From NCBI GenBank assembly GCA_948474755.1, contig CAOLHI010000625.1, positions 124,001 to 188,000 of the forward strand: DNA of 64,000 nt. The letters run 5' to 3'. The notes under the pieces are model-generated. The model was not told the DNA's origin, ran no database searches, and saw nothing but the letters and a program-made list of their open reading frames with translations. The stretch's first letter is position 1, and each line of letters begins with the position of its first letter. Origin of the DNA: Ctenosaura bakeri. Its lineage: Eukaryota; Chordata; Lepidosauria; Squamata; Iguanidae. The translations under genes were made by a program, and so were the position numbers. Positions 50,705-63,220 of the stretch are shown piece by piece.

Positions 50705-52512
50705 TTTTTTAAAAAAATTAAAGTTTACATTAAACATAAAAAAAACCCTTCCCCACTTCTGTCTTTTCCCCAATTGAATCTGCTTATTTGTCTTCATACA
50801 TGCATATTTTAGCCATAACAGTAGTCTTTCATTATTACATTGTACATCTTACATTAATGCATTGTAATTAATTGTAATTAATGACTTGTAACATGTCTTA
50901 TATATTATTACTTTCTTTATTTTCATTGTTACTTTCTATATTATTTCTTTATCCAATCCAATACTCCTTTCCATTCCCTTTCAAAGTTCTGGATAGGTTT
51001 ATTTTTCAATAAGAATGCTAATTTTTCTGTTTCTACCATATCCAGTACCTTGAGTTTCCATTCTTTTACACCTACATATTCCCTTTTTTCCTAGTATTGT
51101 GCATATGTCAATCTTGCAGCAGTTATCATATATAACAATATCTTCTGATGACATTTTATTTCTCTTTTTTGCTCCAACATATTTAACAAATAAAACTCTG
51201 GCTTCATCTCAAACTTAAAATCATACATTCTTTGGATTTCATCATGAATTTCTTTCCAAAATTTCTTTGCTATCTTACAGGTCCACCACATATGAAAAAA
51301 GGATCCCTCCTTTTCATCACATTTGCAACATCTCTCATTTCCATTTTTTGTTATTTTTTGTAATCTTTTAGGTGTCATATACCATCTATGTAACATTTTA
51401 TAAAATTTTTATCTCAATTTTAAATTTGGCATAAATTTTATGTCTGTTTTCCATGCCCTCACCCATGTATCATACTCTATTGGATGACTGATATTTTGTG
51501 CTCATTTTGTCATATTATCTTTTACAGTCTCTGATTCCATTTCTTTTTGCAATAATAGTTTATAAAATTTAGAAATTCTCTTTTTCTGGTCCTCTTTCAT
51601 CAATATATCTAGTTCATGTTCTTTCCTTTCAAATCCACATAATTTTTGGTCCATCTTGAATCTTAATTGTCTCCATGGGAACCAATTAAATTAATGTCCT
51701 AAAGCTTTTAATTCTTCTTCTGTGCACATTCTTGGCTTATTTCCTTTCCATTTCAACAATTCTTGGTAGGTCAATAGATTCACTTGTTTTGTTGGAGCAA
51801 TTTTGTAAGCTTTTTGGGGTGAAGTCTGCATCGGAAGTCTTCTATAAAATTTATGCTTTATTTGTAGCCACACTTTTAGTAATGTCTTTCAGATACAATG
51901 ATTACTAAACTCTCTATTCACCTTTGTTTTATCATAACACAAGTATCCGTGTCAACCAAATCTATTATTTTTTCCTTCCACTTCTTTTATTGTTGTATCT
52001 TCTACTTGTATCCAATCTTTGATTATATCTAAACAACATGCTTGATAATAAATTTTCAGCGATGGCATCTCGAATCCTCCTCTCTCCTTTACATCTTGTA
52101 ATGTTTTAAATCTTATTCTTGGTTTTTTCCTTGCGAAATAAATTTTCGCAACTCTTTTTCCCAGTCTTTAAATATCTTCTCTCTTCCTATTATTGGTAAA
52201 TTCTGGAAGAGAAACATTAGCTTTGGTAATAAAGACATTTTAAAAGCATTTATTCTTCCTAGAAGAGATAAGTTTAAATGTGTCCATTTTTCCATTTTAC
52301 TTTAAATCTCTTTCCAGGTCTTCAAATAATTGTTATCAAATAATTCCTGGTTTTTATTTGTTATTATTATTCCCAGATTTTTTTTTTTGTTATTTGATAT
52401 CCAGATCTTTTTTCCAATTCTGCTTGTTCTTTTTTTGTTATATTTAACGTCATCATTATTGTCTTTTCTCTATTTATCTTATATCCTGCCATTTGTCTAT
52501 ATTTTTGTAAAA
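50705..52512 (-). mobile_element. L1 LINE, 5'-truncated, with target-site duplications
   Basis: The minus-strand 3' part of an L1 ORF2: broken frames at 52295-52113, 51873-51691 and 51396-51091, the last carrying C-x2-C-x8-H-x4-C (CKC-containing motif to H to C). Its poly(A) tail appears as a T-run from about 50701. Flanking 16-base repeats at 50689-50704 and 52513-52528 match at 15 of 16 positions and end in TTTT, as expected for target-primed reverse transcription. The 5' cut lies in the RT domain, in the segment YRQMAGYKINREKT. Confidence 0.93.
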
Positions 52513-52528
52513 CACTTTAGGCTCTTTT
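52513..52528. repeat. L1 target-site duplication, right copy
   Basis: CACTTTAGGCTCTTTT, one mismatch to 50689-50704, followed by GA. Confidence 0.88.
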
Positions 52529-55500
52529 GATTACAGTGTAAAATGGTTTTAAGTTGTGATCTAAGCTGTATTTACCAGGCAGACTTGGGGAAACAAGAGA
52601 AAACTGGTTTTGGAAAACACTTCTAGGAGCACAAATTTGATGAGGCAATAGGAATGGCCCTTGCATAGGTGTGTCATTGAGTTGGGGTTTCCACTAGTGC
52701 AAAAGTGAGTGGATTGTGCTGTCACTTTATGAACTACAGCAGAGTCATGAATGAATTGTTGCTATGTAGTAGATAAAACGATTATCTCCTGTGGAGAAAC
52801 TGCCACTGTTTTTTTTTTTTTAAATACTCTGATTACAATGAGCTGCATTTGATTTACCAAAACCTCCGAAACCAGTCCCCGGGTAGTTCCAAATGTCTGT
52901 TGTTGTGTACATTCACATAAACTTTAGATTAATTCCACCGTTCACCCACACTCCAAACTGAAGAAATATGGACTTTGTACTTTGTAACTCATAACTGAAT
53001 TGTAACTCATAATGGTGGTATCTGGCAGCTCCTGAGCAATGCATAAATTCTTTATGTCAAAAAACATACTTGTATTCCTGAAGATGAAAGTTTTATGTTT
53101 CTGGAGTTTATAATATTTGTCTCAGGGTACATCCAGACTAACTGAAAAATACCAGATTTTTCCCCTGTTCTTTCCAATTTATACTGGGTTAAAATAAACC
53201 ATCTTGAGGAGCTGATATAAAAAGTCTGGGAACTGAGAGAAAATATTCTGGAATAAACAAAACGTGTATGGATCTCCAAAATAAATTTGGAAAGAACAGA
53301 AACAAATCTGGGACTTTCTAATCTTTTAATCATTCTGAATTCTCCGGCAACTATTGTAGTGAGTACAATGATCCCGGGTTATCTGGCTCAGATTTTAAGA
53401 CAAAGGGGGAAAAAATCCCCTGTTAACTTTTCTCTTAACAACTCTCTTCCATTATGGTCACTGACTGATCCTCAGATTTCTTCCCCCTGTGCTATGTGAT
53501 GATGTGGTAAAAAGAATTTCCTTTACATTAGCTGAAAATATATAGTTAGGGTTGCCATATTACTAGTTGGAATCCATTTTACCCGCATTCTAGACATGCT
53601 GCCCAGTGTCCGTTTGGACCATTAGCTGGCCTGGATTTTAAGCTTTCATTTAAAAAACAAAACAAAAACAAATCTCTGGCCGTTGTAACAAAAGTGTTAT
53701 GGAGAGAAGCCTGTCATTGCCTCAGTGAAGTCTTGTAACTATAACTGATGTTTGTTATTTAAAAATATAATTTATCTACATTAAATAGGTCTTATAGCTA
53801 AAGAAATGTTCACAGGATCATCTGTTTATATCTGTCTCGAGTACCATTTCTTTCTGCAAGATTAACCATAGCAATGAAAGTGAACCTTTCCCTATACCCC
53901 ATTTTTTAATTTTCCTCACAGTCTCTTTAAATATTGGGAGCCCCTGAAAATACAGAGTTCTCAGTTCTCTGCAGGGCCAGACCCAGGTTTTGGAGATCTC
54001 TTGAGCAACACATCCTTAATAGGATCCTTCTTTCAACTTACAATCTCACCATCTTCTATGATCTATCATTCTATCATCTTCAGCTGCTGCTCCTACTGTT
54101 CTTTCTCATATTTGCTTCTGCCTGAATGCTTGTCAGGCAGAATGAGGAGGTTGCAGCACTCACTCTTCTATTTCAGAAGTATTGCCACCATTTTCTGGGT
54201 CAGAGTGAAATGGAGGTGAACAACTATGTTGCAATGGCATAGAACAGGAGTGGACAATTACAGGAAGCATAAGGGCCAATTTTTCCCTCTGAGCTCCCTG
54301 GTAAGCCATTACTGCCTCAAAGTCATGTCCCACATGCCTGAAAACAATTCTGGAACTGGCTTCTGGTTTCTGCTTTTGGCTCTTGGAGATGGATTTTTGC
54401 AGTTTGGAGGGGGATCTTTTTTTTTAGACAATCACTAGAACTTTTTTTTGCCATTTGGAAGGCAATTCTCCCCTCCCTGCTTCTGGGTTGTAGGGGTGGA
54501 GGGAAGAATTTGGTGAAAGCTAAAGAGGAGCAGGGTGACCACAAAAAGGCCCCAAGGAGACATCCACTCCATGGGTCACAGTTTTCCTCACTCCTGTCAG
54601 GAAAGACTAGATCTATTACCTTGCTGCTGGAGTATGGGTCCTCAGCAGGTGGTTCAGATGATCCATGATAGCAATCCTTGCTCCCCCCCCTTCTCACTTC
54701 CCAGGGTATTTCTATGGTTGATTTTCTAGTAAAAAGTTTCTGGTTTAAAATAATAACTTAGAATTTTGTCAATTACCCCATTTCGATGGCAACCAGGAGG
54801 CTAATGGGTTTGCTTGAACTATAAATCTTAATCTTCTAAATGGAATGTTCTCGTAATTATTTTTTATTGTGTGTTAATTTTATCAGATTATCTGCTGTAT
54901 GGAAGAGAAGAGTAAGATGTATATATATTTTTTAAATATAAATTGTCTTCAGTATATAAGAATAGAAAAAGGACTGTGACTTATTCAAGGCAAATGCCAT
55001 GATTAAGCACCAAGGACTGTAAAGCTCTAGTGCATGTTTATTTTGCTAGGTAGACATACTTTGCATATGCATAAATTGCTAGTGTATTCATTGAGGAAGC
55101 TGGGTTTTCCCTTTCTTCATTTTCGGACATTCCCCTCCCATCAGCTATGACAAATTTCTGGAGTACAGTTATTATAGAGAAAGTGCCCCTGGTACCTTTA
55201 CCTATGTTACAGAAGACCATTGATTGCATTCCCTTGGCAATCCGCTGGAAATTATCCCTCAGCTACATGTGAATCTGCTAAACTACCTCTTTGTGTGCCA
55301 TTTCCAAAAGAATAGGAAGAAGAGTGCTCCAGTTGTTTCCATCTTGTGGAGCTTTAGCAGTGCATTTCCACATTCAGATGGAAGCAACATCCGGATTGTG
55401 CCTTCCCACAGCACTTAATAGAGTGTCATTTGGTAAAGCAATGCCTATCTCCATATTCAAGGTCTTGTGCTTACTGTGTTTTGTTTCATAATAAAAACAC

Positions 55501-57137
55501 AAACAGAAAATAGTGAAAGGAAATCAGCAATTAAAATTTTCAGTCTTGTCAAACAGGGACTGACAAAAAGGAGCAATTAAGAGGCTGTTTAAGGAGCAGT
55601 AATGAACACAATCCTCTGTAAAGTTGCTGCCATCCTCAAAAGGAAGCAATAAATGTGGAAGACACTGCAAGAAGGAATATTTTAATTAAAAGGCACTGGC
55701 AATCTCAGAAGCCTCAATGTTGTTTTGCTAGTCTACACTGAACAGAGTGGTACTGCAATTGTCTTCTGTTTCAAAATCTCTTATGAATCAGGCCTTGGAA
55801 AAAAGATGGGGCAACACAGAAAACGGTGGTTTGCCATAGGCTGGCAATGATATCTGGATTCATCATAAAAAAGCAAGTAAACTGTGATTGTTACTCAAGA
55901 CATTTATGAAATGCTTCCCACAAAACATACATACCTAGATATCTCTGAAATGTTCGTGTCCCGTGTTTGTCATGTTTGCTTGTGTAGTTTCAGTTTCAGA
56001 GCTGGAAGAGAAAAAGAAAATAATTAGAAGAAAAAGTAAAGAATAACTTATTTATTTAGTGTTTCTCTGCAATACAGAACTATGTGAAGAATTTGGGAAT
56101 GTTACTACAGAATAGCAAGAGACTACAATTATTACTTATTTACAAATTGACAAACACTAAAGAGATAATTGGCATTAAAAACACATCTTGACAACATGAA
56201 TGTCCTTTAGTCCATATTGTTCTAGTTCTGAATCACCATTTTGCAATTATTGCTGGAGGATGGTAATTCAAACATCTGTTCACAAACACATATCTCAGAA
56301 TATTAAAAACATTTTTCTTTCCTTGCACATAAGCTCAGGGATTTGCATGGAGATAGGGGCAGAAAAAGCAATTTCACATTTTAACTGTGGACTAGATGAG
56401 CATATAAATTAAAATCCAATGTAGATCTGGCCTTGGGCCCTAGCAGTACCCAATGGGAAAACAAATGTCTCTGATTTTTTTTTCTTTAGTTGTAACTTTC
56501 CTAAATGAATTCACAACTAACACGACCTGCAATTAACAGTAATGACTTCTGTCTTTTTCCCTCCCCAAATAATAATAATGAAAAACCCTACGAACAGTCT
56601 TCACATGTTGTAATATTAAAGTGTACTTTATCATGAACAGTTTTCTTCTATCAAATATTGATTAATATTAATTGATTGACATTAACTGTTAAATCACCAA
56701 ATAATATTTCGTAAAAAATATTCCCTAGGTCGGTGGAAACAGTAATGCTTGAGATCATCAACACAAAGTTCTGTAAGTGCAACTTGGATGCAAAATAAAA
56801 ATATAGTTGTCAGTCTTAATTTTCCAAGAAAGGACAGATGGGGGAAATGCAGTGGAACAATAGGTTCCACCTTCTGAAGTAAACTGTGAGAACTTTTTTT
56901 CGAGGCAATATGCTGACAAGCAAAAATAGATTTCTGAGGTGAGCTGAAAGGGTCTGAACAATTTGATACAGGTCAGTGAGAAGTAAAAGAAGGGTTATTG
57001 TGATTTTATATTCTGTCTGTCAGGGTTGTTGTTGAGAGGAATATACTTTGCTGGGTATAAAAGGTGGGAGAAGCCTAATTCTCTGTACTTTTAACAGTCT
57101 TATAATGGAAGCAAGCGAGTTTTATGCAGACTAGTGC
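52529..57137. other. Intergenic DNA, mostly unassigned
   Basis: Contains an imperfect inverted repeat around 53167-53297 (GTTCTTTCCAATTTAT against ATAAATTTGGAAAGAAC) and a GC-richer stretch at about 54236-54700 that looks like an old dispersed repeat. No gene recognised. Confidence 0.5.
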
Positions 57138-57195
57138 TGAGATCCTATGTGTACTTGAGAGTAAGCCCCATTGAACTCAATGAAACTAAGCAGGT
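57138..57195 (+). repeat. Dispersed repeat containing AAGCCCCATTGAACTC
   Basis: GAGATCCTATGTGTACTTGA, then GTAAGCCCCATTGAACTCAA: same family as 44918-45000. Confidence 0.55.
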
Positions 57196-57826
57196 GTGCC
57201 TTCCCTTGCACACTGGTTATTAGGTTAGTCTGTACCTGACAAAAAACAAAATGCAGCCTACAGCAAGGGATGCTGGGAGAAAGAAGAAATGGTTGTTCTC
57301 CCTTTGGAAATATCAAAGCTTGCTTTTGTGGGGACAAGTCTATACCCTCCACTGTTTCAATTTGTCATGGATAGTCCCATCATTTTTAGCTGCTTTAAAA
57401 TATCCCAATGTCTCTCTCTCTCCGCTTCCCACTTTTCTCCTTTGTCCTCAGCTTCCTTTCTTTGGCACAAACTGAGTTCAAAGTGCAAAAGTAGTTTGCA
57501 CTCTGTTAACTTGGCAGGGTTGGGGAGAGGAGAGGAGTGGAATCTTGCCCTTCCCAGTAGGCTCAAGGAAAATCAAACCGCTGCAGCCTCTTGCCAGTTT
57601 GTGTGTTGTTCCTCATTAATAACTTTTGCCATCTTGACCACACTTTGATATAGCTTAGCCACTGGTATCCTAGTTTTCTTTTGTGAAATGCTGGAGGACA
57701 TTAGGTTTATCATGGAGCAAGCGGAAGCAACTTGCTTTGGTTAGCAGGAACCACTGAAGACAGCTGAGTTGAGGTTAGAAATTGATACTGGAAAGGGGAG
57801 AAGAAGAGGGCACCATATAAACATCA

Positions 57827-58733
57827 GTTACCTTGATTTCTGGGGGTCCAGTGAGGGATACCTAAGTGCACTCCAAGTTATATAAGTTGGGGAAATTAGT
57901 CAAAGAGCATAAGCTAGCAATGCGAGAGGCCGGGCAACGGAGTGAGATCTTTTACCCAATGTCTATGGGGTCAGGCCGAGTCAAGGAGCAAACAGAAGTG
58001 AAATAATAATTGTGGTTTTTATTAAAATACAGTCACACAGTGTATGCAGCGCACTCACTCAGATAACTATAGAAATAAAGGTTGGAGTGGGATAGAGGGA
58101 TTTTTAGAGGAGTTGTTGGTTTGGGTAATACTACACCTGTCCCGAAGCCTGGGTAGTCTGCAGCAGAAGTTCAGAGATATGGAGTCTCAGTATGTGGGAC
58201 TGAGGGGAAGGCTTGCCAAGCAAAGTGGCAGCAAGGCGGGATGGAAGTCGGGAGCAATCCAAGGAAGCTCTCAAAGTCAGGGGTTTTTATAGGGGAAAAT
58301 GTGGCTGTAGGCTAGTCCGTACTTGGGGAAAACAATGAGTTTTGGGCTGGAGACAAAGCCTCCGAAAGGTCAGAATTTAGCATGATTGAGTTAAGTCCGA
58401 ATTGTCAGTACTGTAGCCAGTATGCAAATACAGAGTGCTTGACAGACTGAGTATTCTGCTAATCAAGCTGCCTGCTCGGGGCAGGGAGTTCTTTGTAAGC
58501 AGCGTGCATAAATAATAGGGTACTTGTCTTGAGGTCTCCTGAAGCAGCGGGACGGCTATTTCTGGCCTGCCTGTATTTGTTTGGAATATTACAGCGATTA
58601 GCGGCTGTGCCTGTCTGCAAGCTTGTCTGGGGGCCTCACAGCACGTGGAGAGGAATAGGTAAAGAAGGCCAAATTATTGATATCAAAGTGATATCTAATA
58701 TCCCACAAATCTGGGCTAGCAACTGTGGTAACA
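57827..58733 (-). mobile_element. Solo LTR A (LTR retrotransposon), minus orientation
   Basis: Read on the minus strand it starts TGTTACC and ends GGTAAC (last A lost). It carries a TATA box (CCCCTATAAAAACC, about 58286-58299), then an AATAAA near 58021, and is flanked by the 5-base duplication CATCA (57822-57826 and 58734-58738). It is about 907 bases long. It aligns with LTR B at both ends and around the TATA and poly(A) regions. There is no internal coding region beside it, so it is a solo LTR. Gypsy-type or retroviral origin is not decided. Confidence 0.82.
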
Positions 58734-58803
58734 CATCACTTCAGAAAGGAAACTATTAGACTGATAACTGTTGCTGTTAGATTTTGCAGGAATGGGTAAC
58801 AAA

Positions 58804-59270
58804 GGCCCTTTCCACACGTGGGGCGTGAATTGTGCAGAAACGGGACTCACCGGATTTCTTCTCCGTCCGATCGAGTCCATCGGGACAAGGAGCAGTGCGA
58901 GCTCGTTGCTCCGCACTGCTCGGGCATCCAAAATGGCGGCTTCCGGTTGGTGGAGTCTCTCCACCAACTGGAGAAGCTCAACAGCCTAAAGCTCGCTCCT
59001 GGCAGATCTGCAGGCGCGCACTAGTGCGCGCCTGCAAATCTGCACCGGAGTGCGGCGACGGAGCGACACGGGGTCGTGTGCTCCGTGCTTTTGAAAAACC
59101 TCTTAAAAGAGGTTTTTAAAAAGCATGCTGCACGACCAGTTCCGGTTGCTCCGGAGCGGACTGAGGTGTGGAACTATGAAAAGTAGTCCGACCCAGTTCA
59201 CTCCACGGTGCAGAAGACCTCGGTCAGAGGTCGCTCTGCGCCATTTTAATAGCCTGGTGTGGAAAGGGCC
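58804..59270. mobile_element. CpG-dense hairpin-rich MITE with GGCCCTTTCC termini
   Basis: The terminal inverted repeats read GGCCCTTTCCACAC and GTGTGGAAAGGGCC. The 467-base interior is GC- and CpG-rich in an AT-rich neighbourhood and carries nested palindromes: a 42-base one at 59002-59043 (20 of 21 pairs) and an 11-base-arm hairpin at 59094-59117. Short flanks are AAA and TAA, so a duplication is not firm. The terminus resembles that of the GGCCATTTCC family. Confidence 0.75.
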
Positions 59271-59716
59271 TAAGGATTAAAACAAGTGAAGTAAGATGTT
59301 GGTGTTCAGATCTCCCAAAGCCATAAATATTTTGAAAAGTTACAGTGTGCTTTTTTTTTTAAGTGTCCTCTGGTAAATGGTGTTTAACCCTTTCTTGTTA
59401 TCATTTACCTTCTCCCTTGAGGCTACTACTAGCCCTGCTTACCTGAAGAACAAAATAAACAGAAATATAGTTACCTAGGAGGATTAGTATCAGCTCTCTG
59501 TGTGAGACAATTTAGATTGGAGAGTGAGTGATTACTACTCTAGCCTTCTTCCCTGGGCAGCACTACTGCTTCAGACAAAACCAGAGCTTTGTAGGTGGCA
59601 TATAGTTAAAGAAGAAAGCTGGAATCCTGTATGGGCGTTATTTCTTTGTATGTGTGAAGTAGAATTGGTCAGTTTTGTAATGTCAGTATCCACTAGAGGG
59701 CTTGTTATGCCGGCTA

Positions 59717-60551
59717 TGTTACCCTAGATGGGGACCCCTAGATATCGCTTTGATATCGTTTAATTCGGCCTTTGCTAGACCCCTCTCCGTTGCCCCGCTA
59801 CACGTGTTTGGGTGTTTTCCGTACAGGCACGTACTGGCTGCGGCTGATTAATAGCTCAACATTCCATTATCCATTCAAGCCAGCAATTCCCAAGCCTCAC
59901 GTAGCTTTAGGGGACTCCCATACCCACACTCCACTATAGCGGCGCGGCTTCTTGCCAAAGCATACTTTTTAGAGGGCCATCAACCTACTGGCCACTCCAT
60001 TGTCTTGCAATGCAAACCGTATCATGTTAACGATGACCTCATCAAGTCCTTTTGTCTAGCGCCAAAACTTCTTTATTCCTACCTGGTTTACCAAAGCCGA
60101 CAGGCAGGTCCCACCCTATAAAAGGTCCTCATTTTGAGACCTCGTTGGTTCCCCTTGAACATCCATCCCGTCCTGCTGCCGGTTTGTTCAGGAGTTCTCC
60201 TCAGCAACCATGCTGAGCCCCTCTTCTTCCACTCCAGTTTCTTCAGGACAACGCGATCAGGTGTCGTATCACCCGTTATCCCTCTGTGTCTATTTCCTCA
60301 CTCTTTAAGTTACTTAGTGTGCATGTTGTTTGTTTTACTATTTATGTTTAATAAAGTTTCTGTTTGTTTATTCAAATCCTGTTGGCTTGCTCTCTGACCT
60401 GAAGCCGTAGACATAGGGTAAAAGATCTCTCTACATTACCCTGCCTCTCGCTAGCTAAAACAGTGCTCTGAGTTCTAATTTCCCCACATTTGGTGTTTGT
60501 AATTGGCAACCCGGGTGCCCCTCGCGGGACCCCCAAATTCTCAGGGTAACA
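59717..60551 (+). mobile_element. Solo LTR B (LTR retrotransposon), plus orientation
   Basis: It begins TGTTACCC and ends GGGTAACA, a perfect 8-base terminal inverted repeat. TATA box CCCTATAAAAGG is at about 60114-60125 and AATAAA at about 60349, with a GT-rich stretch after it. Flanks are GGCTA (59712-59716) and GGCTG (60552-60556), a 5-base duplication with one change. At 835 bases with no adjoining internal region it is a solo LTR related to LTR A. Confidence 0.85.
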
Positions 60552-62209
60552 GGCTGCTATTATGTTATTATGTAGTGGAACCAGCAAAGTGCCCATTGCA
60601 CATCAGACACTGATGTGCTTTGATTCTGATGTGCCTTAGGCATTCTAGCCAGTGTCCTGATACACATCTTTGCAATTCACTAACAGGGTTTCATAGCAAA
60701 TCTGCTAGTTAGCTAACAATATGTAAAGCTACGTCAAGTAAAATATGAGATAGCTTATATCAGAAGTGGGATCCAGCTGGACTTTTTGCTTTCTGCTTAT
60801 CTTGAGATTATGAGGCATGGCTGACTTCAAGGCTGAAGAGGTCATTCAGAAACTGCCCTCCAGTGGGATCTATCTTACCTTTCTAGACCTTGAGAATGGT
60901 GCCGACAGTGCTGTCAGCTGTGGGACAGTGCCATTTAAATTTTTCACAAGTCATTGATAGTGTTCTGTTTTTAAACACTAATTTAGGAAGACTTGGATAG
61001 AGGCTAAAATAAGGGAGAAAATGTGATTTGACAAACATCTTCTGGAAGGTGTTCTGTATGCAGAATTATAGTTCAATTTCCAATTATCTTTCTGAGTTAT
61101 TCTCACTGAAGTTCAGTTTTGACACTTTTCCATTTTTTTTTCTTGGGGAAGAAATAAACTGTGGAGCTTTTTACATTATAGACTCAGAAACAACACTACT
61201 TACTGAGAAAGCAGTTATTCACGAACATCCTGCCAAAACCAGCTGGCAGTGGGGCTCCTGTTTTCTGAAAAACCCTACAATTTGCACCTCTCTTTCTTGC
61301 TCAAGTTGTTATCGCACTGTGGTTAGTCTTTTCTATTGTGGCTGCAATAAAATTGGCTCAAATAGAAGTCACTACAAACAGCTGGATTTCTCCCCGACAG
61401 TGGGTAGAGCTGGCTTTGCGTCCAGTTGCCCATTCATAGTACAGAATTAGACTATTCCATTTTAACTGCCATGGGGCAGAGCATATTGGAAGAACTGAGG
61501 TCAAGACTGACAGTAGCTGCCTGTAAGGAGGAAGCAGCAAAGCAAAGAAGACAAAAAGGGGGCATATAAGGCAGTAGAACTACCTGTTTCTTCTTGTACA
61601 AGGCTTACTTATGCAAATATTTTACTTGTAGTACATTTCACTTCCAGCAGTACAGCAAGAAAGTTAACTCATTCTGCTTAGAATATTAAAAGTAATTCCT
61701 TCCATTACTCATCATTGCTCTGACTCATTAAATAATGAAAAAAACTAATGTTAACTTGTGCTACTTGTTTTTATTAGTTTCTGCTATTTTTTGGAAGGGA
61801 AAAAGCTTAGGATTGATAACAGAATGGTATAAATCTCGAAAACATTCTGTCTAAAATGGTATTAAAAGGAATGTTTGAAAAAAACTATCAACTATTTATT
61901 ACACTAATGAAGTAACTTCTACATTGCTTTAAAATATAACTTTGTTAGACCTTTTTTAAACTCCCAGTAGTTATGAGTAACAGTGCAACTTCCAAGTTCT
62001 GTGACCTGGGGATGAAAAAGAGAAATGCAAACATGTTTGTATAATAAAGGAAATAAAACGTGTGAATGGGACAGCCCTGTGAACTGTTGTTCTCTCAGAG
62101 GCAGAAGTGTCCCTTTGACAGTGATGGACATTTTGCTAGCCAAACGTGATTTCCCATTTTGTAAGATCTGTTGACTTTGGCAATGATCCCGCAAATCCTT
62201 TCCTCATGT

Positions 62210-62344
62210 CAGGGCTGGGAACTGTATGGCCCACCAGTTGTGGCTGAACTGCAGCTCCCATCAGCCCTAACTAGTGTAGCCTGTGGTGAGGAAGGTTTGA
62301 AATTGCAGTTCAACATCTGGAGGGCAGGGCAATTCCCACCCCTG
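62210..62344. mobile_element. hAT-like short nonautonomous element
   Basis: Ends CAGGGCTGGGAA and TTCCCACCCCTG form a terminal inverted repeat; the interior (TGCAGCTCCCATCAGCCCTA, TTCAACATCTGGAGGGC) is shared with other copies in the window. The expected 8-base duplication is only weakly visible. Confidence 0.6.
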
Positions 62345-63022
62345 CTCTATGCACACAGATGGCATTTTCCTTTCCTCCAGCCTCTGGAGGAAGAGAAACA
62401 AGCTGCTCTGTGCTTTCAGAAACCCCCAGTTTACCTCTTTGGAAATGGGAAGGGCTGTGGACAGAACATCAAGGAAAGCTTCAAATGCACACCTGGCTTT
62501 CTTAACTATGTGTGAATTACATTAGAGTAGCTGCAGTGAATGGAAAGAGTGGATGTATGGGGGTGAAATTTTGAAGGTGGTGTGGTTTCTGGGATATAAT
62601 AAGCAGTTGAATATTGTCAGAACAAAACTGCCCAGAACTCCTTGAATGTCCACTTTCATGTTTAGTTTTCCAAAGGTTGAGAAAGAAGCATCATTTGGTA
62701 GATGGAATCTGATAGCAACAACTGCTTGCAACAGACAACCCCACCTCTTCATCTTGAGGTGTGATCGTCCTGGAGCAGCTCTAAAAGCCATTTCTTCATG
62801 TTTTGGGTGCTCAGGTTTACTGTATTTATTTCAAATATGCACCACAGTCTCTGATATTGGGATGGCACTTCAAGTGGCGGACAACCATGACAATAATAAC
62901 AGAGGATCAAAATAGCAGAACATGGGGAATTAGGGGTAAATCTATTACTTCTCTGGAAGGGAAGCAATTGAAGATTTTGTGGTGGCAGCGATTAGCTCCT
63001 ATGGGCTAACAACTGTGACATA

Positions 63023-63220
63023 GGCCATTTCTGCTCTACACTAGGTGCTATTATTCCACTTTCAATATCCTGTGGAATTTTGGGATTTCTAGCTTACTGA
63101 GGCCAAATCGCTCTCTGACTGAGAATTCTAACAGCTCATCCCTAAACTGAAAATCCCAGAAATCCATAGGATGTTGAAAGTGGAATAATAGCACTATAGC
63201 AATGTAGTGTAGAAATGGCC
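63023..63220. mobile_element. Foldback MITE, GGCCATTTCC family, copy f (diverged)
   Basis: An older copy with termini GGCCATTTCTGC and AGAAATGGCC and arms that still align (CCACTTTCAATATCC against GGATGTTGAAAGTGG). The centre is rearranged. It is flanked by ATA at 63020-63022 and 63221-63223, as for copy a. Confidence 0.82.

Noticed and set aside
54323..54697. 124-codon open frame on the - strand
   Set aside because: It lies in what looks like an old dispersed repeat with GC-richer composition, and shows no domain or splice context.
60489..60551. Primer-binding site and leader after LTR B
   Set aside because: An end at CCCCACA (60488) with a TGG-type PBS looked possible at first, but the perfect TGTTACCC/GGGTAACA ends, the 5-base duplication and the matching extension in LTR A place this stretch inside the LTR.
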